The notes: generated by a model not told the origin, from the letters alone. DNA of 11,182 bases from JBLRWS01 sp047921075 (GCA_047921075.1 JBLRWS010000072.1:1-11182); one strand, 5' to 3'. Positions 1-7,905 are shown, counted from the stretch's first letter. Numbers and translations: made by a program.

Positions 1-13
1 CAGGTCTCACTCA

Positions 14-643
14 CTACGTTTCAATCCTCTCTATCACCTGTCCGCAACCCGGCATGGTATCCGGCAGGTAGGGATTTTGAACCTGTTCGTTCGTGCTGAG
101 CCAGTTGGCACCCTCGTTATTGAATGCCATTGGGCAGTATTGATGGTAGACGACGCCTTCTATTCCAAATTGGTTAACTGCATGGATCAATTCATTCGAA
201 AGGTGGCGGAATGTCAAGCGGGCTTCATCAAGATCTTTTGAGGCCGTAATCGCTTCAGCGTGTTCTATCAGCTTGTCGTAGCTTTCCATCCATGCTACGT
301 GGCCGTCTCCCGACACCGTGTGTTTTCCGATTGCCTCGATACTGTCCTTAAATGCTTCGAATTCAGATTTTGCACTGTTTAGATTGGATTCAAAGAGTTC
401 ATCTTTAGCGCTAATGTAGGTTTCAACAGCTTTTGTCAGTTCTGCCCGGAAGTCATCAGATACACTCTCAAATGCATCGGTATGATCGTGGCTGTCTTTC
501 ATCTCATGGTCATGCCCGGAATGTTGATGGCATTGGTGCTGGTTTCCATGGTTGTGGTTCCCATGTTGCTGCGCCAGAGACGGCTGCACAAGCAGTGCGG
601 TTAACATCAGGGTTGATATAGATGTAATTAAGAAATTTTTCAT
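14..643 (-). CDS. Secreted DUF3347 protein, putative periplasmic copper-binding partner of the Cus pump
   Basis: A 209-residue protein. Residues 1-24 form a signal peptide with a hydrophobic core and a likely cleavage after PSLA. Residues 28-54 are very rich in His, with some Met and Cys. Residues 60-209 are a DUF3347 domain with the family's C-terminal signature YHQYCPM (H167, C170, M172), then ANWLS, QNPY and a late Cys-Gly (C200). His, Cys and Met in this arrangement suggest soft-metal binding, but the family's biochemistry is not established, so the copper role is inferred from context. It is the last gene of the efflux cluster, 85 bp after cusB. Its domain closely matches the C-terminal domain of that CusB, with 35 of 43 aligned residues identical at the end plus a 4-residue insertion here. 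The ATG start fits the signal peptide. A possible private promoter lies just upstream. The gene ends 13 bp from the window edge, so its terminator is not visible. Confidence 0.88.
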   Translation of the reverse strand: MKNFLITSISTLMLTALLVQPSLAQQHGNHNHGNQHQCHQHSGHDHEMKDSHDHTDAFESVSDDFRAELTKAVETYISAKDELFESNLNSAKSEFEAFKDSIEAIGKHTVSGDGHVAWMESYDKLIEHAEAITASKDLDEARLTFRHLSNELIHAVNQFGIEGVVYHQYCPMAFNNEGANWLSTNEQVQNPYLPDTMPGCGQVIERIET

Positions 644-652
644 TATTCTGAT

Positions 653-692
653 CTTATAGTGTTACTTTTTAAGGTACTTCAAGATTCTTGAA
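653..692 (-). promoter_or_regulatory. Putative promoter with overlapping palindromic operator for the free DUF3347 gene
   Basis: Read on the minus strand, TTGAAG (682-677) and TATAAG (658-653) are separated by 18 bp, resembling a sigma-70 type -35/-10 pair. The -35 hexamer overlaps a 15-bp palindrome, TTCAAGAATCTTGAA (692-678), with 7-bp perfect arms around one base. This is the size and position expected of a repressor or activator site. The start codon lies only about 10 bp beyond the -10, so any transcript from here would have almost no leader. That weakens the case. The match is by eye and the group's own promoter consensus differs from sigma-70. Confidence 0.3.
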
Positions 693-729
693 ACAACCTG
701 TCAGCACCAACTGGATCTGACAGAATCTT
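681..729 (-). terminator. Stem-loop between cusB and the DUF3347 gene (terminator- or attenuator-like)
   Basis: Just after the cusB stop, CTGTCAG and CTGACAG (698-704 with 717-723) form a perfect 7-bp stem with a 12-base loop. An outer 8-bp complementarity, AAGATTCT with AGAATCTT (681-688 with 722-729), encloses it and shares two bases with it. Downstream on the minus strand the sequence is only moderately T-rich (GTTGTTTC), so this is not a strong intrinsic terminator. It could instead be a processing or attenuation site that sets different levels for cusB and the next gene. Confidence 0.35.
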
Positions 730-2606
730 TACGTTTCAATCCTCTCTATTACTTCTCCACAGTTTGGCATCGTGCCAGGTGCATATGGATTTTGGATCTG
801 TTCGTTACGGCTCAGCCAGTTTGCGTCCTCCATCGGGCAGTATTGATGGTAGACGACGCCAGGTACCGCGTAGTTATTGACAGCCTCAATAAGCACCTGA
901 GATAGCAGGGAAAATCCTTCACGCCGGCTTTCCATGTTTTCGGTTTCCGTGATCTGATTCAAATGCCCTTCAATCGCTTCATATTGTCCCATCCATCGTA
1001 CGTGAGCATCACCCTCCATACGATGCATGCCGATAGATCCCAGTTTTTCGGCTGCCTGTTGAAAAGCTTTATTAACGGCTTCCGTGTCGGATTCAAATAA
1101 GGCCTCTTTTCCATCCAGATAATGAGCAAGAAGTGCTTTGAATTCCTCCCGAAAATCATCGGTGGCTCCATCTATTGCATCCGAATGGTCGTGATTATTC
1201 CTCTGCTGTTGTGATTCCATCTCTTCATGATCATGGCCGTCCATGTCCATATCCATGTCCATATCCCCGTGATCCATCCCCGGCATCATCATGCCACCGC
1301 CGCTTCCGGGTGTTCGGTTCATCATGCTCAGGCGGTCGCGCAGCTGCGCTTCACTGTCTACCCGAAAGGTTCCGTTTGTAACCACACGCTCACCGGCCGC
1401 AAGGCCCTCGGTAATAATGGTTTGTGTGCCGGTTCGCGGGCCGGGTGTAACCTCGCGGGCTTCAAACCAGTGGTCGCCGTCACTGGCATGCTCCACAAAT
1501 ACCACCGACCGCGGACCGGTCCACATCACCGCCGATGTTGGTACCACCAGCACCTCTTCGGCCAGCTCGGCATCCAGTATGGCGCGAGCGATCATACCGG
1601 GCTTAAAGCGCCCTGGGCGGTTTTCCACTGTGGCACGAACCCGAACCGTCCGCGTGGCGGCATCTATGACCGGATCGACAAATTCGACCTGTGCCGTGTG
1701 CTCTTCGGAGGGATGGCTGCGGGTTCGAAATCGAACCTCATCGCCAACGTTGAGCCACTGCAAATCTTCTTCATACAGATCCAGCAAAAGCCACACGCGG
1801 TTGATGGATGCGACCTGGTAAAGCACGGTGCCGGGGCTGACGTAATCGCGGTCTGATACCCTCCGCTCCAGTACAATGCCATTCACCGGCGATACGATCT
1901 CCAACTCGTTCACTACCTGCCCGCTCTCTTCGATGCGGCGAATTTGCTCCTCACCAATTTCCCAGTTTCTCAGTTTTTGACGGGCCATCTCCAAGAGCTG
2001 AGGATTCTGCTGCCGGCGCTTTACCGCTTCGATCAGTTCGCGCTGCGCGGCAATCAGTTCAGGCGAATAGACCGTTGCCATAGGCTGATTCTGCTCAATC
2101 GCTGTTCCGGTAAAATTCACGTTCAGCGCGGTGACACGGCCGGGAAAATGTGCCGACACATTCACCACTTCCCGCTCATCTACCTCGATGCGGCCGGTCA
2201 GGTTTACCGTTTTTTTCGGGCGCACCGATGCTACCTCTTCCGTCTGCACACGAGCAAGCTGCATGGCGGCCGGGGTCATCCGAAATTCATTTTCATTGAG
2301 GGATTGCCGGTTCGATGAGCGGTCTCTGTCATCAGAGGAAGCCATCACCAGGTCCATACCGCATATTGGGCAGTTTCCGGGTTCGTGCTGCCGCACATCG
2401 GGATGCATGCTGCAGGTGTAAATAATGTTTCCCTCCTCATCGGTATGCTGCTCGAGCACATGCGACTGGAGCTCTTCTTCACTCATCAGGTTATGATCGG
2501 CATGATCATCATGCGAGCCGAGCCCGCCGGATAAAATCAGCCATCCAAAAAGAATACCGATGACCAGTAGCGATACAGCGGCTATCAGTTTTTGTGTGCG
2601 TGTCAT
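729..2606 (-). CDS. cusB: CusB-type periplasmic adaptor with N-terminal metal-binding domain and C-terminal DUF3347 fusion
   Basis: A 625-residue membrane-fusion protein that would bridge the RND pump and outer-membrane channel and deliver Cu(I)/Ag(I). Domains in order: an N-terminal membrane anchor (about 6-26); a His-rich stretch (32-39); a heavy-metal-binding domain (63-86) with C65, H68 and CPICGMDL including C79 and C82; the adaptor core (about 115-425) with a short alpha-hairpin (about 183-225) between lipoyl halves and beta-barrel segments; a Met/His/Asp-rich linker (about 436-475) containing repeated Met-Asp; and a DUF3347 domain (about 480-625) with YHQYCPM (H587, C590, M592) and C616. 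E. coli CusB is about 400 residues, so roughly 200 residues here are extra metal-binding modules. The gene follows the TolC gene by 59 bp and is probably in the same operon. No clear ribosome binding site precedes the ATG. The start is chosen because the anchor begins at once. Confidence 0.93.
   Translation of the reverse strand: MTRTQKLIAAVSLLVIGILFGWLILSGGLGSHDDHADHNLMSEEELQSHVLEQHTDEEGNIIYTCSMHPDVRQHEPGNCPICGMDLVMASSDDRDRSSNRQSLNENEFRMTPAAMQLARVQTEEVASVRPKKTVNLTGRIEVDEREVVNVSAHFPGRVTALNVNFTGTAIEQNQPMATVYSPELIAAQRELIEAVKRRQQNPQLLEMARQKLRNWEIGEEQIRRIEESGQVVNELEIVSPVNGIVLERRVSDRDYVSPGTVLYQVASINRVWLLLDLYEEDLQWLNVGDEVRFRTRSHPSEEHTAQVEFVDPVIDAATRTVRVRATVENRPGRFKPGMIARAILDAELAEEVLVVPTSAVMWTGPRSVVFVEHASDGDHWFEAREVTPGPRTGTQTIITEGLAAGERVVTNGTFRVDSEAQLRDRLSMMNRTPGSGGGMMMPGMDHGDMDMDMDMDGHDHEEMESQQQRNNHDHSDAIDGATDDFREEFKALLAHYLDGKEALFESDTEAVNKAFQQAAEKLGSIGMHRMEGDAHVRWMGQYEAIEGHLNQITETENMESRREGFSLLSQVLIEAVNNYAVPGVVYHQYCPMEDANWLSRNEQIQNPYAPGTMPNCGEVIERIET
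1182..1301 (-). other. Met/His/Asp-rich linker in CusB with a 12-bp tandem repeat
   Basis: This stretch encodes CusB residues about 436-475, joining the adaptor core to DUF3347. It is rich in Met, His, Asp and Gly, with a run of four Met-Asp pairs and several His-Asp pairs. At the DNA level ATGTCCATATCC (plus strand) occurs twice in perfect tandem at 1243-1266. The composition suggests a flexible tether that could also bind soft metals. Copy-number change by 6 or 12 bp would keep the frame. Confidence 0.7.
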
Positions 2607-2665
2607 GGGTTCAGGGGTTTGATTGTTTGTTGATTGAATTTGTTGTTTAAAAAATTGGATTGGCC

Positions 2666-3973
2666 TTAATCAGTGGCGGTAATTTGTTCCAGTGCGGCCA
2701 TGGCACTGTTTTGGGCAGTCAGCTTTTCGACGCGCTCCATCTCCAGCATCAGCAGTTCGCGCGAAATTTGAAGCACCTCATCGAATCGGGCGGTGCCGTT
2801 TCGGTACTCTTCGGTGATCAATGCAAAGGCGTGCTCCATGCGCGGCACCAGCTCTTCGGTAATCAGGCGATGTTTACGCTGTGCGTCGATCAGGTCAATG
2901 TACGATTGCTCAATTCGGGTCTGCATGGTGTTCGTCAAGCCCTCTTCCTGCAGCTGCACCCGTTGTAACTGCAGCTGTGCTTCTTGCCGCTGGGCATTAT
3001 AGCGGCTGCGAAAAAGAGGCACCCGAATCGTAGCGGTGGTGGTCAGAATCTCGTTTCGCTCCATCATCAAATTGAGCATACCGTGCTGACGGCCCTGCAC
3101 ATCAAAACCCAGTACAAACGAAGGGCGCCCTTCCAGCCGGGCCAGGTCCATCCGATGTCGAAACTCGCTTTTCTGAGCCTCCAGGCGGTCAAATCCGGGG
3201 TGATAGTCGAGTGCCATGCGCAAAAGCTCTTCGCGGGTAAAGGCCAATTCGCGCTGCGGCAGATCCATCGGTACTACTATCTCTGCATCAAAGTCTCTGT
3301 TCAGCAGTTCATTAAACCGGGCCTGAATCGGTTTTTTGTTGTCTTCGAATGCTTCCATACGCTCCATCAGGCGCTGCTCTTCCATCTGCAGGCGAAGCAG
3401 ATCTACCTGGCTGGAACCGGCGGTTTGATAACGAGCCTCAATGATGGGCTCCAGATCGCGGATAAGTTGCAGAATGCCGCCGGTGATATGGGCGTGATGC
3501 TCCAGTGTGAAGTACTGAAACCAGAGATCCTGTATCTCGGTAAAAATTTCGAGTTGCCGTGCCGATACGCCGTAAAGCAGGGCCCGGCTTCGATCATCCT
3601 CAATTTGCGAGCGCTTGCTCAAGGTGCCAAACCACGGAAACGCCTGCGATATCCCAACCGAAAAGCGATCCAAAAAGTCGGCATCGTTTACCGGGTTCAG
3701 AAAGTAGGAGGTGCGGATTTGCGGATCGGGCAGCACCTTTACCTGCCGGGAGCGTTCGCTCATTGCTTCGGCTTCCCGTTTGAGGGATGCCAGCTCCGGG
3801 TTTTGGTCCAAGGCAATCCCGTAGTAGGTATACAGGATTTCAAGTTCAGACGGGCGTTCACTGACCCCATCCAGCTGTCGGGCAGCAGAGGGGTCGGCCC
3901 ACCCACTCAAGACGATCAGGATGATGACACTCAGGGCGATCGGTAATCGATATATTCGGTTCATGATGTTCAT
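2666..3973 (-). CDS. TolC/CusC-type outer-membrane efflux channel protein
   Basis: A 435-residue outer-membrane factor that would form the trimeric exit duct of the Cu/Ag efflux complex. Residues 1-31 are a signal peptide with likely cleavage after PSAA. There is no lipobox Cys, unlike E. coli CusC, which is a lipoprotein. The mature part has the two-repeat TolC layout: long amphipathic, Gln/Glu/Arg-rich helices at about 125-225 and 325-430, and beta-forming segments near 85-117 and 285-322. The QAFPWFGTLSKR segment (110-121) is typical of TolC proteins paired with metal RND pumps. The ATG at 3973 is preferred because GAGGTG lies 7 bases before it, inside the last codons of cusA. The cusA stop sits only 4 bases upstream, so translation is probably coupled. 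An upstream in-frame GTG at 3988 would overlap cusA, and an ATG at 3964 is also possible. The protein lies between CusA and CusB in the cluster. Confidence 0.9.
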   Translation of the reverse strand: MNIMNRIYRLPIALSVIILIVLSGWADPSAARQLDGVSERPSELEILYTYYGIALDQNPELASLKREAEAMSERSRQVKVLPDPQIRTSYFLNPVNDADFLDRFSVGISQAFPWFGTLSKRSQIEDDRSRALLYGVSARQLEIFTEIQDLWFQYFTLEHHAHITGGILQLIRDLEPIIEARYQTAGSSQVDLLRLQMEEQRLMERMEAFEDNKKPIQARFNELLNRDFDAEIVVPMDLPQRELAFTREELLRMALDYHPGFDRLEAQKSEFRHRMDLARLEGRPSFVLGFDVQGRQHGMLNLMMERNEILTTTATIRVPLFRSRYNAQRQEAQLQLQRVQLQEEGLTNTMQTRIEQSYIDLIDAQRKHRLITEELVPRMEHAFALITEEYRNGTARFDEVLQISRELLMLEMERVEKLTAQNSAMAALEQITATD

Positions 3974-3977
3974 CTTG

Positions 3978-6900
3978 TTACACCTCACGATTCATTTTAT
4001 TCCATTCAAATTCTTTCCACATGGCGTAGAGCAGCGGCACCCAGAGCAGGCTTAACAGCAGTACAAACATGCCGCCAAGTGCAGGAATGGCCATCGCCAC
4101 CATTATTTCGGCCCCTTTACCGGCACTGGTCAGGATCGGTAGCAAGGCCAAAATGGTCGTGCCGGTGGTCATCAGGCAAGGGCGAACCCGACGCTGTGCC
4201 GCTTCCAGCACCAGTTTGTGAATGCTCTCTTTTCCGGTGATGTCGCTTTTTTCGAACCGCTGCGACAGGTAGGTGCTCATAATTACGCCGTCGTCCACAG
4301 CAATGCCAAAAAGGGCCAGAAACCCGACCCAAACGGCCACACTCAGGTTCACCGAGCCCATGCTAAACAGATCGCGCATGTTCACGTCAAACAGATTGAA
4401 GTTGAAGTACCACCCCTGCCCGTAGAGCCAGAGCATCACAAACCCACCGGCCCAAACCAATGCAATACTGCTAAATACAATGAGGCTGATCGGCGCGGAA
4501 CGAAACTGGAAATAGATCAACAGAAATATGACCAGCAAGGTAATAGGCAGAACTACCGAAAGGCGCGCCATGGCCCGCTGTTGATTGCGGAACTCCCCCT
4601 CAAAGTGGTAGCTGATGCCCGGCGGAACGGTTAACTCGCCGTTTTGGATGGCTCGTTCAATTTCGGCACGAACGTTTTCCACCACCTGAACCGGTGCAAT
4701 CTCCTGTACACGGTCGAAGGTAACATAGGCGTTCAGGAAGGTGTTTTCGCTGCGAATGTTCATCGGGCCGGTGGCAAACCGGATCTCGGTAAGTTGGCCG
4801 AGCGGTATCTGCGACCCATCAGGGGCGGACACAAAAATGCGCTCCATCATGTCGGGAGAGTTTCGATATTCCCGTGCATAGCGGACCCGAATCGGATACC
4901 GCTCCCGTCCCTCTACCGACGTGCTGAGTTGCTGCCCGCCAATGGCCGTGGTAATGACCGACTGCACATCTGCAATGGTGAGTCCGTGCCGGGCAATTTC
5001 GCGACGGTCGATGTCAATTTCTATGTATGGCTTGCCGGTTACGCGCTCGGCAAACACCGTAGGAGGGCGCACTCCGTCTGCCCGGCGGATGATCTCTTCC
5101 AGATCCGTGGCAAAGTCCCCAATGGTTTCCAGGTTGGTTCCGTCAACCCGAATACCCATACTGGCACGCATGCCGGTTTGCAACATAATCAGCCGGGTTT
5201 CAATCGGCTGCAGGCGGGGCGCCGAGGTGACTCCGGGCAGGTCGGCGGCATTCAATATCTCCTGCCAGATATCGTCGGGCGACTGGATATGATCGCGCCA
5301 CTGGCGGTAGTAACGGCCCGATGCGTCCGGTATCAACTCGCCGGCGGCGTCGCGGGTAAATTCTCCATTCTCAACCCGAAAGCGAATACGGCGCCCGCGA
5401 TCGTCGGTGATATACTCGCTCTTATAAATAATCACATTCTCAAACATAGATAGCGGAGCGGGGTCCAGCGCTGATTCGGCGCGCCCGATTTTACCAACCA
5501 CATGCTCCACTTCGGGAATAGCTGCCACACGCATATCCATCTCTTGCAGCATCTCCGTGGCCTCCTGCGAGCCAACGTGCGGCATGGCCATTGGCATCAA
5601 CAGAAACGAGCCCTCGTCGAGCGTTGGCATAAATTCCTGCCCGAGGCCCGGAAACAGATGGGTCATGTGGCCCCATCCGGACGTATTCTGCACCTCCACT
5701 CCAACCGAATTCAGTGCCCAGGAAACGGGCTTGAACACGGAATCGAACCCGCGCCAGCTCATTATACCGATCAGAAAAATAAAGGCCGGCAACAGCAGGA
5801 ACAGTGCACGGTGTTTCAATACCCAGTCCAGTACCGTAACGTATCGCTTCATATAGTAGCGGAACGGCAAAAAGACAATCAACACAAGCAACAGCGTAAA
5901 CAGCAGGCTCATAAGCCGGGTGTTCTCAGCCCCGAGCGGCAGCCAGTTCACGGCCAGGAACCACCCCACTGTGGCCATTACAATAAGATTGTTGATAAAA
6001 GGAGAACGCTCGGCATGGCGTTGGTTTGCCAGCGCGTATAAATTGTTGGCTCCCAGTGCTATAAGTGCAACGCCGACCAAACCGGACCAGCTAAATAATA
6101 CGAACAGGCCAAAGACCATCAGAAGGCCGTTCCAGATTCGCTTCCAAAGCAGAGAGCCTATTTTTCTGGAGAAGAGCCAATGCGCAAAAGCCGGGATGAT
6201 GGTGATTACAATCAGCAGTGCGGCAATCAGAATAAACGTTTTTGTGAACGCAAGCGGGCCAAAAAGCCGCCCTTCCTGCGCCTGCAGCATAAACACCGGC
6301 AGAAAACTGACAATGGTGGTTGTGAGCGCGGTAATCACTGCGGGACTCACCTCCTCGGTGGCGCGGTAAATCGTTTCCAGAAGCGGTTCGCCCTCTTTCC
6401 GCTCATCCATGTGCTGCAGCATGTTTTCTGTGAGCACAATACCCATATCCACAACGGTTCCGATGGAGATTGCAATACCGGCCAGCGCCACCACATTGGC
6501 ATCAATCCCCACATACCTCATCATAATAAAGCTGATCAGCACGGCCAGCGGCAGCAGCAAGGCAATCACCAAGGAGGTGCGCAGATGCATCACCATGATG
6601 ATGATCACCAGAATCGTAATCAAAATCTGAAGGGTCAGTGCCTCTTCGAGCGTACCCAGTGTCTCAAAAATGAGCCCGCTTCGGTCATAAAACGGCACAA
6701 CCGTTACCTGCGATACGGTTCCATCTGCCAGTTCGCGAGTAGGCAAACCCACAGAAAGCCGCTCAATCTCCGCTTTCACATTGTTGATTACCCGCAGCGG
6801 GTTTTCACCAAAACGGGCTACCACCACGCCACCTACCACTTCCGCACCGCCTTTGTCGAGGACGCCGCGCCGCTGGGCGGGCCCCAACTGCACGTGTGCC

Positions 6901-7736
6901 ACATCCATAATGCGAATAGGAATGTTATTTACCGAGGTAACAACGCTCTGCTCCAGATCCTCAATGCTTTTGATGTACCCCAGGCCGCGAATAACATATT
7001 CAGCGCGGTTCATCTCCAGCGTGCGAGCACCCACATCAATATTTGAATTACGTACGGCGTTGGCTATCTGTGTGATGGTAACCCCGGTCTGGCGCATCGC
7101 TACGGGATCCACATCCACCTGGTACTCCTGTACAAATCCGCCGATGGAGGCCACCTCCGCCACGCCATCTACAGCGGATAGTGCATACCGCACCTGAAAA
7201 TCCTGAATGGTTCGCAGCTCATGAAGGTCCCAACCACCCGTAGGATCTCCATTCTCGTCGCGGCCCTCCAGCGTGTACCAAAATATCTGGCCCAGTGCGG
7301 TGGCATCGGGACCCAGCGCCGGCTGTACTCCCTGCGGCAAGGTTCCGGACGGTAACGCATTTAATTTTTCCAGGATGCGCGAGCGGCTCCAGTAAAACTC
7401 AATATCATCCTCAAAAATCACATTGATGGTCGAAAACCCGAACATCGAATTACTCCGGATGGTACGCACTCCCGGCAGACCCAGCAGTTGTGTGGTGAGC
7501 GGATAGGTGATCTGGTCTTCAATATCCTGCGGCGAACGGCCCTGCCATTCAGTAAAGACGATCTGCTGATTGTCTCCAATATCAGGGATGGCATCCACCG
7601 GAACCGGATCACGCGGCAGAAAATCGATATCCCAGTCGAACGGAGCCGTGGCAATACCCCACCCGGCCAATGATACAAAGAGCAGCAGGGTAATCAGCTT
7701 ATTTTCGAGAAAAAAACGGATGAGTTTGTTCGTCAT
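3978..7736 (-). CDS. cusA: CusA-type heavy-metal efflux RND transporter, long form
   Basis: A 1252-residue inner-membrane proton-driven RND pump of the heavy-metal (CusA/CzcA) family, probably exporting Cu(I)/Ag(I). The N-terminal helix (about 9-30) and periplasmic porter domain are followed by transmembrane helices (about 365-520) holding the relay Asp in GTVVDMGIVL (D430). A second porter domain begins near LDEGSFLLMPMAMP (707-719), whose M714 matches the position of E. coli CusA M573. A second Met-rich site is at 849-860. The last transmembrane bundle spans about 1060-1245. E. coli CusA has about 1047 residues. The excess here includes an extra hydrophobic block (527-660, about four helices) and a periplasmic insertion (about 772-830). 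By alignment, E. coli relay residues E939 and K984 correspond to D1148 and C1187. From memory these traits are shared by other Bacteroidota-type CusA proteins. The ATG at 7736 starts the N-terminal helix, with no strong ribosome binding site. Confidence 0.95.
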   Translation of the reverse strand: MTNKLIRFFLENKLITLLLFVSLAGWGIATAPFDWDIDFLPRDPVPVDAIPDIGDNQQIVFTEWQGRSPQDIEDQITYPLTTQLLGLPGVRTIRSNSMFGFSTINVIFEDDIEFYWSRSRILEKLNALPSGTLPQGVQPALGPDATALGQIFWYTLEGRDENGDPTGGWDLHELRTIQDFQVRYALSAVDGVAEVASIGGFVQEYQVDVDPVAMRQTGVTITQIANAVRNSNIDVGARTLEMNRAEYVIRGLGYIKSIEDLEQSVVTSVNNIPIRIMDVAHVQLGPAQRRGVLDKGGAEVVGGVVVARFGENPLRVINNVKAEIERLSVGLPTRELADGTVSQVTVVPFYDRSGLIFETLGTLEEALTLQILITILVIIIMVMHLRTSLVIALLLPLAVLISFIMMRYVGIDANVVALAGIAISIGTVVDMGIVLTENMLQHMDERKEGEPLLETIYRATEEVSPAVITALTTTIVSFLPVFMLQAQEGRLFGPLAFTKTFILIAALLIVITIIPAFAHWLFSRKIGSLLWKRIWNGLLMVFGLFVLFSWSGLVGVALIALGANNLYALANQRHAERSPFINNLIVMATVGWFLAVNWLPLGAENTRLMSLLFTLLLVLIVFLPFRYYMKRYVTVLDWVLKHRALFLLLPAFIFLIGIMSWRGFDSVFKPVSWALNSVGVEVQNTSGWGHMTHLFPGLGQEFMPTLDEGSFLLMPMAMPHVGSQEATEMLQEMDMRVAAIPEVEHVVGKIGRAESALDPAPLSMFENVIIYKSEYITDDRGRRIRFRVENGEFTRDAAGELIPDASGRYYRQWRDHIQSPDDIWQEILNAADLPGVTSAPRLQPIETRLIMLQTGMRASMGIRVDGTNLETIGDFATDLEEIIRRADGVRPPTVFAERVTGKPYIEIDIDRREIARHGLTIADVQSVITTAIGGQQLSTSVEGRERYPIRVRYAREYRNSPDMMERIFVSAPDGSQIPLGQLTEIRFATGPMNIRSENTFLNAYVTFDRVQEIAPVQVVENVRAEIERAIQNGELTVPPGISYHFEGEFRNQQRAMARLSVVLPITLLVIFLLIYFQFRSAPISLIVFSSIALVWAGGFVMLWLYGQGWYFNFNLFDVNMRDLFSMGSVNLSVAVWVGFLALFGIAVDDGVIMSTYLSQRFEKSDITGKESIHKLVLEAAQRRVRPCLMTTGTTILALLPILTSAGKGAEIMVAMAIPALGGMFVLLLSLLWVPLLYAMWKEFEWNKMNREV

Positions 7737-7905
7737 GTTGAGTGTTTTTCGAAGTTCCGAACCTTCGGGAAGTTTGGAGTCACGAGTATTGAGTTATGAA
7801 ATTTTGGGCGGTAGACAGCGGCAAGGAACCTACTTTATAACACGCTGTTTTGGCGTGCGGTAAGGTTGAGCCTTTTGGGGTGGTGGTTATCCCGGTGAGG
7901 AAGGT
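7737..7905. other. Intergenic region upstream of cusA with hairpins and a 7-bp periodic tract
   Basis: This 169-bp gap separates the small Cys-rich gene from cusA. It contains a compact stem, TTCCGAA-CC-TTCGGGA (7755-7770, one G-T pair); three GAGT units spaced exactly 7 bp apart (7777, 7784, 7791); and a 5-bp stem CACGC/GCGTG with a 7-base loop (7841-7857). I could not identify a convincing promoter. The region may hold the cusA leader, a weak terminator for the upstream gene, or both. Confidence 0.5.
7755..7770. repeat. Short REP-like palindrome
   Basis: The sequence TTCCGAACCTTCGGGA is a near-perfect palindrome with 7-bp arms around CC and one G-T wobble. It lies 19 to 34 bp upstream of the cusA start codon. 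It may be a REP-like dispersed palindrome, an operator, or a leader hairpin. Only one copy is present in the window, so its repeat status is untested. Confidence 0.4.

Noticed and set aside
841..870. Shared stretch around the YHQYCPM codons (also near 133-160) as a mobile repeat
   Set aside because: The similarity lies in the same reading frame and follows the DUF3347 protein homology, so it is domain duplication and not a separate repeat element.
2984..3946. A 320-residue open frame on the plus strand opposite the TolC gene
   Set aside because: It is the antisense of a clearly recognisable TolC-family gene and has no recognisable domain or signal of its own.
4644..5453. A 269-residue open frame on the plus strand opposite cusA
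   Set aside because: It is antisense to conserved CusA porter-domain codons, has no recognised motif and looks like a shadow frame.
6180..7046. A 288-residue His/Gln/Asn-rich open frame on the plus strand opposite cusA
   Set aside because: The His-rich look comes from reading the reverse complement of Met/Ile/Val-rich membrane codons in CusA, so it is not a gene.
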